DNA from: Ricordea florida
Taxonomy: Eukaryota; Cnidaria; Anthozoa; Corallimorpharia; Ricordeidae
Reading direction: 5' to 3'
Assembly: GCA_949710005.1 (NCBI GenBank)
Contig: OX453275.1
Coordinates: 35,470,294-35,534,293, forward strand
DNA: 64,000 nucleotides
Both the position numbers and the translations under genes were made by a program. A model generated the notes under the pieces. The model did not search any database and was not told the origin of the DNA. It saw nothing but the letters and a program-made list of their open reading frames with translations. Below are positions 31,240 to 41,700 of this stretch, in pieces; the stretch's first letter is position 1; every line of letters begins with the position of its first letter.

Positions 31240-34200
31240 GTAACACAAATACCTCATTAGTAATAATATGTTGACACAAACTCTACTGAAATTATGACCA
31301 AGTTCCATGCATTGCCAGAGCGAGTTCAAGTATATAGTTACAAAAAATGTTGGGAAGATGCCAGACAAAGCTATTTCATAAATGGGAAAAGGTGAGAATT
31401 GCTTTATTTGGAACTTTGTTGGGGATTTATAAATCCAACAAATAATTTTCCACTGAAAGCAGTAGAGTAGAAACCTTCTCTGAAGAAACAAAGAAAATGA
31501 CCATTTTTCAAATCCGCTTCGCAATACTGGCTTTGTAACTTGTTATTCCTGTGAAGACATATTGTAAATAATAGCCGATTCAGTACATTGAATCCATGTT
31601 GAATCACCCCTGCAACCTTGATATGAGTATAGTATAGCGTATGGTGATAATTGCAATGCGTTAGTTTTAACTCCTTTGATTTGTGTATCGTTTTTCAATA
31701 GTTTGTCCAAGCTTTTCCCTTTTTTGATAGCCCTATGTGGTGAAATATTTTTTTGTAAGGAAATCCAATGTCACCTTGGCAATACTTTGAATATTTTCAA
31801 AACCGCTATGTGTACACGATGTAACCGGCTGCTGGTTAGTAAGCTATCAGTACTTGGTTATGGTGTGTGTATATCAAAGGAGGAGAAACCGACTGTGCAA
31901 TAATATTTTCTTTTAAACATTTCGATCCTTGGTTGGCAGAAGCTAAGGGACAGCAAAAATCTATTTTGGTTTTAACAGCGCTACCCAAGTTGCGATTTGA
32001 AACAACACTGGCGTAGCGCCATATTTAACAGCTTCAAAGCTGGCACGTGTCACAGCAAAATCTTGACTCTTAGGTCACTGAGTCGGTGCTCCTAACCTTC
32101 AGTACCATGCAATTTGTTGAGGAAATATGTTTACTCTTTATATCAAGTTCACTTGTATCTGTATTGAGCCAAGAAAAACTACACTAAAAGCCAAATTATG
32201 ATTAAAAAATTTGGAACCGTGACAAGAATTTGAACGTTTTTCTTATGGTTTTTAAAAGTTCCCGCTGTGACCACTGAGTAATCAGAGCCTAACTGACACC
32301 AGCTAATCGCCAGTAAAAATGCAATACACGTGAATCTGTCAACAATGGCTACATATGTATAGTCATTTCAATTATTAAGTAAGCAAAGTTGCCGGGAAGT
32401 GCTAATTATGGATAATAAGGCTAAGTCCATCTTTTCTGTAGTGTTTCTAGTTTTTAACTCGTGGATACGCGAAGCGTAGTTGCGAGTTTTTGTGGGGACC
32501 CCGATATGCAAATTGTCACTCACTCACTCACTCACTCACTCACTCACTCCAGTGTAGACATCTTCGTAATTAGTCAGATAGAACTCGGGGGCACCGATAT
32601 GAAGACGACAATTGTCGTGACCGAAGTCACGGAAGTCTGTTGATGAAAGTTCACGCTGAAAGTGTATCGTACCGTTGCCAGAGTTTGTAATGATTTTGTA
32701 GCTTAAGAGGACGATAAGCGAGGCCCTGTTAGGGGTAAATTACGAAAAGCGACATGGCCTTGAAACGGCGACGAACGACGAGCCGCTCACGGGAAATTAC
32801 GACAGCGACCTTCGACCTTCCGAAATTGCGACGTGAAAAGGTTTGAAACTCAGACGCGCGACATAAAGAACCTCACTAACAGGGCCTCATTAGCGGTCTT
32901 ACTAAAATCAAAAGGAGTTTAAATGTTTCCAGTTAGGACAATAACCAACTTGGAGACTGAATTTCATGAGCCTTTTACTCGGCCAGGCGCTAAACGTGAA
33001 CAGATGATAACTATTCGCTTTTCCGACATCGACCGCCATCGACCGCCCCCAAGATTACAAGCAGTATATGAATTTCAGTTGGCTCGAAAGTGATCTGAAG
33101 ATGAGCAAATCTCTTGCTAATGTAGTAAGCTTTGATGAGAACTCATAGAGCGAAATTAGCACTTGAATGAGAACTTATATGAGCGAAATGAGTACTCGTT
33201 ATTGAACGAAACTACTACTGAAAACAGAATAAATTGACGAATCCGTGATGTGAAACCGAAGAACTTCTGTGGCCAACCTGGATAAGAAACATCGCATGGA
33301 GGACTTTTCTACTGATTTAAGTGTTTACGAACAGGAATGGAGTTGGAGAAGTATTGGGACGGTCAAGAAGTATGTCAACGCTTACCATTAAATATGGAGG
33401 CGCATGCCATGGCGGAGAACCATGAAGATTACAATGTAAGAAAGTCATTAAAGGGTTCGAAAAGAGTAAGTCATGTAGAAAATGTATTAAGCGTTATATT
33501 ACATACAATACACCACAAGCCGTTACAATGAAAAGTTTTCTGTCAATTGATTTCCGAATTTACCTTGAAGTGAACTAGATTGTGTTGAAGTAGACATGTT
33601 GGAAAAATAGGCTTACCTGTTTTGCTTATTGTTGTGTGACTCATCATATTTACATTGTAAAAACAAGAAGTTATAAGGATAAAAACAAAGATGTATTGCT
33701 GTATTAATGATGGCAAGTCTGATTTTTTTAAGTGCAACCCTGAATATATATACCACTGATAACCTAAAATGAGATGGTAATGTAAATAAACTAATTCAAC
33801 TTGATAAAGGATTGAGAGTCTTAAGGATTTTTAGATCATCACTAACATACTTTGCAAAAATGCAAGAAAGACTTGTTTGGTATGATTCGTCAGCTGGGCT
33901 ATCCTACATGGTTTTGTTCATTATCAGCTGCAGAATCAAGGTGGATATTTCTGTTGAATACATTGAATAGACTTGTAAACAACAAAAACTATAATGATGA
34001 TAAAATTGACAATGTCATGGCAACAAAATTCAGACCTTATTCAGAAGGACCCTGTTACATGTGTTAGAAACTTTGAACTCACAGACAGTGAGCAGCAGGA
34101 TACCAGAACTACATTTGGTTTCGGTGCCATTTAATCCTGTACCCTTATGTTAAGTTATCAGATTTTTTAACAACTGTATGCTTGCCACCTGCCTTATAAG

Positions 34201-37200
34201 TGATGCCTAGTGTAGTCAAATGATTGGCGTCATGTACTCACTGTATGTTTATTTCAAAAAGCTACTCAGCTCCCTGGTCACTTTTATGTTGTGATTATAG
34301 ATTATTAAAATTATCTTCAAGTTCATTCAATCACAACTCTGAAAAAACACCTCGTTAATTTTTAAATTATTTCTTTTTTCTCTGTTTTGTAAACATATCC
34401 ACGAGTTCACCATAGTCCTACTTTGATTCATGATTGGATTTAACGTAATGTAAGTTGGCTGTGGTTTGAAATATTTTGGTTCGCCGTTTCACTCCTTTGT
34501 TTTGAACTATGATCCATTAACGTATAACCTTTCACTTCCGAAAATGTCCCATGTACAACTGCTCCAATTCAAACCCAAGCAAACATGATTAAAACAGTTG
34601 AGAAATTATTTAGTTGATTAGCCACTGTGATTTCTAAATCAATACGTGAGAAATCGAGTTCATGCGTTTCACGAAAACGAGAATTCAATTTTGCCAGTGT
34701 TTAGTCTTGAAGATTAAGCGTGTTAACGGTCCATATTCAGTTTGGCAAAACAAAGTTTGCGAGTTGTTTTAAGTTTCATGATTGTTCTCCTGTGTTTCCG
34801 CAGTATCAACACACAGCAACACCAACACGGCTGATTCTGGTATCGAAAATATGGCATTTAGAGGAAAGTGTTACACGATCTCTCGCGATCTCTCACGGGA
34901 TTACCTCTAAATCTATGGCTTAAAGCCCTTATAAGATGTAATAGAGAAATATAGGAAGATTTTGCGGTCTTCAACAATAGCGTGAATCAATCTTCTTTTT
35001 TGACTCCTCCTGTATTTAAGATTACAATCCTTCTAATTAAAAGAGATCATTATTCATTCACTCCTAATTGTTCTCACCAGTTCAGATTTTTGTGCTGTTT
35101 TGAATCCGTTAATTGCTTGAAAGAATTTGATAAACTTAAATTTTCCTATTGTATCTGTGGCATTTCACCCGCTGAATAGCTCTACCGGGCTACCTTTTCT
35201 TCATAAAATATTTCCATGTAATCATTGTCAGTGATCAGCTGAGGGTTATAAATACGATATTTTTTGTCCGTTGAGAGGGAGCTGTAATTACTTGCAATTG
35301 AGCTTCCCGAGAGGAAACGCAAGAGCTGAAATTCAGGCTTCCATCTTTTTGCTCAGTCACTAGTCGCGGTCGAGATTCTAATACGCATGCGTGGTCTTTA
35401 TGTGCATGTGTCAAAGGTTCACTTGGACGAAATTTAGAGGGACGACTAGACTTGCTCCAAGTTGTCCTCTCGTAGATCGAAAAATTAAAGCAAACGAAAC
35501 GAGCTTTAAGCGTGGTCGCCCAGTGACCGAACGAGCGACGAAGTCGCTAGAAGGGCGACTTGTTTCGCCTGCGGGGATTTGAATCATATCTATAAATTCA
35601 CGCGGGAGAAATGATTGACATGTTCCATTTCGAGAATCATCAAATATCAGACCGCCGTTGTATCAAAACAAACTGTAAGTCGGCGAACGGAGGCGGCCGG
35701 AAATACTCCCACGAAATCTTATTCCAGACTCGCTCTAGCTCCAAAATCGAAAAATGTAATTTGCTTGTAATGTGAAACCATGGTTGATTGCGTGGACAAT
35801 CGAAGAAGAATTTTTGAAGGTGGAGACAAAACACAATTGATTATTCTGCAGAAACCTTGACAGAATCTTTGCTCTCGCTTCAAGGGACTCTAGCTTGTGA
35901 GATTTCATACTTCAGTTTCAAGAATTATTTTTCATTCCTGTGCAGACAAGAACATTACACCTTTGAAAAAAGTAGATCTTGCACGAAAGGCTATCATAGA
36001 CACCCAAAAGACACAATTGGGGCCACCACAAGACAAACGGGTGATATATTCGATTTCTTTCAAGCATTCTCTACTGTTGTTGCCTCGAATACAAACAAAG
36101 CAATCTCAAAACACATTGATTTGCCTGATCCCCTCGGAGAATGAAAAAAGACGTCCTTTCCTCTCAGATTAGCCTCAACGACTTTTCTCTGACCTTCCCG
36201 TAATTCTACATATCCTACTTTCTGTAACACAAATTCTATCGCATCAGACACAAAAACAATATGGCCCCCAAACGCTTGTCACCATTTAAATCATTCTTAG
36301 AATGTCACTCTCTAATTGGTCAATTTCGCTTGACTCAACCAACCCCCACTTAGCAGGAAAAATAATTTAAATGAATTTGAGAAATTCTAGGGGGCGATGT
36401 TGACAGAGAAAACTCGGGCTTACTTCAGTACATAGGAAGGCCGAATTAACACAGATCATGGTGTGTCTCGCGTTCGTATTAGATGAGCCCCTCTAAACAG
36501 CTTGTTTTCTTTTAGTTCTGATTCTCTGATCCTGTTTGTCTCCTATCAATAGCTACTGCACGATGGCCTGCCGGCTTGTACGCGCTTCCAATGGCGGACT
36601 CAGGTTGTCCCGATTCGGACCGATTTACTTGGTACACAGGAAAACGCACGGAAGAAATGGAAAACGACCACAATAGAAACTCACACTCGACAAACTTTCA
36701 CCTCAGAAACACTGTAGGCAATCCAGAGATCACTCGTTATTTTTGTGTCAAGAACACAACAACAGGAGACAGCCTAAGGCCTCACTGGCCAAGTGGAAAG
36801 TACTGCATTTTCAAAAAAGGCGACACTTGTCCGACAGGTTTTCTGAAAGGCTACGTAACCTGGGATGACAACAACATTAAGAACGGATCAAATCGCAACA
36901 GAGTTTACGGCGAGCTCCCCGCCGGCGTTTACAACGAGGACACCACGATTTATGTCTGCTGTAAAGATTCAGGTTCTGCTCTTAAGCGAGTTGTGCTACC
37001 TGTGGTTAAGCCTTTCTATCTACTGGCTTTTAAGTCAACTGATTGTCAAGAGGTCCAAGGAGCGGTGTTTTCATTGGAGTATATCGTGTTTGACACAGAA
37101 AATACTAACAATCACGATAATACGATGTTTCCTTTTCCTTTCGGGGCCGACTCAGTCGATCCTAAGATCTACTACTGTTTTTACCGAGGTAAGCTAACTT

Positions 37201-38757
37201 TTACACAATACGATACGTTATTGAATCCCTAATGGATATCCACGCAGGGGAACTGACGGCTCAGTGCTTAAGTCACCCGCTTGTCATTTCAGTGTAGGGG
37301 AACTTCAGATCGCAGGTTCTCTAGTTTGTTTTTGAACCCGGATATTCCAAATTTCATACCTCCATGACAACCAGACATTGTACGTACGGTCTCAAGCTGT
37401 CTTCGTTGAGCCCCATTTACATTTCACTCAGTGGACGGTTTCGGCTGAAGGCCGCCTTTTCTTTTGCACCTCAATGGTCGGGACTTCGTATGGTCAATTA
37501 CTCTCAGGGTCATACTAGGTATCGTTGTTACTCTGCCAGATGAACTAATAGATCATTGCACCACCCCACCCCAGGAAAAGTTAGTTAAATACAAAGAGAA
37601 CCTTGATAAAACTGAACCAACTTTTTTTAATGTTCAACTCCATGTGGAATTTAAGATACCCATATGCATTTTTTACCTGCTGACACGTGTACTACACGTG
37701 TAACATTATTTTTGGCTTGTCAGCGCCAAGCTTCAACCTCAATTATGCTCTTCTTCCACAGACTAGACATTAGTTGTGGACAATTATCTTTTATCGATAA
37801 CAAAAGATTATCGACCACTAGCAATGTCCGATACAAGCATTTCACACTCTGGGGTTTCTACTTCATGCCAGTATGCCATATAATCTCCCGCGTCCATCAC
37901 AATGGTGCGGGAGACTATGTGGCATAGTGGGAAGGTTTATACTTCATGCCAGTATGGCATATAGTCTCCCGCACAATTGTGATGGGCGCGGGAGACTATA
38001 TGGCATACTGGCATAAAGTATATCCCTACTCTGGAGTATGAGTTGTCGCTGACAAAATAACTCCCGCGGAAACTTGGGAACTACATTCACTGCGCATGCA
38101 TTACCACTGACCAGTGACGACGCAGGTACGATCATATACGATAGTTGTCGACAACTTAACTATTTATCCCCACACACTAGAGAAAACGGTCAAAAAGGCA
38201 GTTATCGACAGCTAAATTGCTTTGTTGGAAACTGCTATGTTGTCGACAACTCGTCTCAAACACTGCGTTTTTAAGTTGTCGATAACATTTAGTTCTCGAC
38301 AACAAATTATGGTCAATATGGAAGCCCTTAGACGTCGCAATTGAAACAAACTTGTTAAACTGGACATTACAATGTAACAGTTATTGGGGAGAGGGGTGGG
38401 AGGAGGGATGAGCGGAACTTTGGGAAGCAAAGACTAGTTCGCAAAATTTAATAGGGAGCTTAAGCGAGAACGACGACGCCGAGGACGGCACGTTCGAAAA
38501 AATGGATTTGTTTTTCTTCCTGTACTAATGGCGGTATTCCATAACTTTTCAAACCGCCGATTTTCCAACTTAACTCGTTCACAGTTGATGGCAAATTTTT
38601 CTTGGCAATTATAAATGTTGTGCACTCGCGTGAACCTAAAAACTGGTCGTTTCACGTTGTTGCTTTGCAGAGGAAGGCAAAGAAACCCACCAGACTGTAT
38701 TTTGCACGTGCAGTTTCATTGTTTCGTTCATCAACGCTGTTGTTTGGTGCCGTTGTT

Positions 38758-38792
<35 letters not shown>

Positions 38793-41700
38793 GTTTTGCG
38801 TACGTTAAGGCCCCCAATATGTCCCTTAGAACATCATACAGTACGTTTCTTTTTTCCAGAGTGTAAATGGCACCTTTCAAACATCACGGGTGAGTTTTCT
38901 TCGCCGTATTTCCCTAAAAATTACCACGATTATCACGACTGCTTGTGGAACATCACAGTTCCTGACGGCCACGTGATCCAATTGAAATTTGACGTGTTCG
39001 AGTTAGAGTCCAGCCCATTATCTTGTAGCTCGTGTAACTGTGACTATGTGGATGTGAAAGAAGAGACCCCTTCTGGTGGAATCAGATTTATTGGACGATA
39101 CTGCATGACGTTTACACCTTTACCTAATATTCAATCATCCAGCAACAAAATGATTATAAAGTTCCATTCTGATCATGCCATATCAGCCAAAGGTTTCAAG
39201 GCGTCGTACACCGCAGTTCAAATCAAAGGTACGGTTAAAACAACTTTGTTTTTATTTTGTGTACATATGTTATTATGTGTTTCTGATTTTCTAAGAATTC
39301 CTTCAGCAGTATGTAGCCTTACTTTCAGCTTTTCCATTCCGAAACTCAAACTTTAAATTTAAACAAATTTAAATGCTTTCACTCTCAGAGTCAACCTTGA
39401 GTCATGCAATGTGGTTCCACTGAGTTTGGCATTCTCAGAGCTAGAGCTTGAGTCGTACAGTGTGGTTCTAAATTTATTGCCTCTCAACTACAGAGTAAAG
39501 GGTAGTCGAACCCAGCACCCAGTGCGATCATTTCTGTGACATTAGATTCCTTACAATTACCAAGTCTAGCCCTGAGGTACATTACGCCACTTTCTAACAT
39601 CAATCTCCCTTATTTCCACAATCAAACCTCGCGCTATAACTCTGAGAATTACTCGTGAAAATTAAGTCATACCCGAGGTTAATATACTCTGAATTTGGCT
39701 CAATTGTCTTTCTTTTTAACTCTCTCAACCTTGAATTGTGTCACTCATACGATCTTTTTCTGACGTTTAACTGCGTCAATATCACAGTCAGTCTCATGCC
39801 GCGTTCACACCTACTAAACTTGCTTAGTTGAACTAGGTTTGAAGTTTTCACACCAGCCTTCCAAACGATTCAAGTCTAGTCTTTACACATAGTGAGAAAA
39901 AGAGGCTAACAGTGATTCAACTTTAGAGTCAGTAGAGAATTTACACAGAGCTGTTTTGAGCAAAGTGATTTCAAACCATGTTTAACTAAACAGCTTTTAA
40001 AAATGTTTAAGCTCTGGTGTGAATGCAGCATTAGTCTCATACTCAGCTGGGTGTGTTTTTACTTTTAGCTTTTCCACCCCCAAAGCTAAATGAAGCCCTT
40101 AACCGGGTGATTTTGTTTCCCATTTCGTTCCCAGAGCCACTGATGTTGTGTACTCTGACGATAGAAATAATCATTGATAGATATTGAGCTTTTTTTTTGT
40201 GTTTTATTTTACAGTGCCATATTCCTTGAGTTACAAACTTGACTTACTTGTTTTTTTATCGTTTCTTCTCTTCTTTCATTCAGAACGAATTCCCACAACT
40301 CCAGTATCCTTCTCAACCATTTTAAAAAAATCTCCAGGAACCACTAAAAGAACAACAATTGAACGGTCAACGTCGAACGCGACGCAAAGAACCAGAACTA
40401 TTCAAGGATCGTTTCCTACAAGCACAACCTCATCCCAAACAACTAACGGAACGGCGATTGCAGAGAAAAAAACACAGCAATCAGAATCGTCCATTGAACC
40501 GTTCACAGAAGGAAAGATTTCGACAAGACAAGGGTTGTCATCTGCTAAATCTTTTACTTTAGACCTAAGAAGAACAGGCAAGGTTATTTTCGGCTATAAA
40601 CCGAGAGTGCAAACCCATTCGGTATCAGAGTCACCTGAAGATGATGAAGCCGAATCGCCAGAGCCTGTTATACTTGCATTGAAGTACTCAATTATTGCAG
40701 TCGGCTCGTTTGTTATTGTGGTTCTTGCTGTTGTGTTCCTGGCTTGCAAGCTTTGCAACCGACGGTAAACTTACTAGTCAAGAAATATATCCCTTTTGAT
40801 TAAGAGTGTTAAATACCAAGAATATTTCCCCAACAATATCATGACGATAAAAAGCATAGGTAAAATAATCAACTCATGAAATATTATTGAATTTACCTGC
40901 CTTTTAAGACAAACCAGCCCAGCGTGCATGTTAACACAAAATCGCCAAAATTAAACTTACAAACATACAAAATTGTATTTCCATTGGGAATATTGCAAAC
41001 GCAAAACAGCTTTCCGGGCCCAGTAACTTACCGAATCTTTCGAGAAACGGGTCCTTGGAAAGCTATTTCAACTTACGATCGCAATGTTTACAGGGGGGAT
41101 TGCGCTTTCGGGGTTGGTTTTCAAGAATAAGTAATACAATTCTGCGTTGTCAACTTCCACGGTAGGTTGGTTTGTACGCAATGAACTACAAAACGTTTGA
41201 TAGACTCCGGGACTCTCAAGAAACGGGTCCTGGGCTCCAAGATCGTTTCTTCATGGAGTTTCCTGTTTTTCCCGCTTTAACTTATGAGCAGGAGTGATTA
41301 AAATCTTCGCAAGTAAACGTTAATCCACACAGCTACTCAAACAGTGTGCATGGACCGCCCGGGTGAGTATAGTTAACATACTATCTATTAAGACAGGTCT
41401 TCTTGTTTCAGGCGCAGTTCCCGTATGAAGGCTAGCAGTCATGAAAGGCAGCGGTATTCTGTCACCTACACCTCGGTCCTGGATTCAGTTGGATCCAGCC
41501 CCCCTTCTTCACCGTTAACCTTCTGCGATGAAAGGTACGAACAAGAGCTTGAAAATCCGAATTTGAAATAAATAAATAAATGAAATTTCTTTTTGAACTT
41601 TTTTCTATTTAGCATGTCTATTACCATCTAGCAGCTAGATTATACTAAGTCCTAAGTGAGTAAATCTGATTTTAAGAAATAATGCGAAAATTAAACTACT

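Noticed and set aside
38602-38866. Frames with poly-Val or poly-Ser runs
   Set aside because: Translation of the (GTC)n microsatellite in front of the CUB exon.
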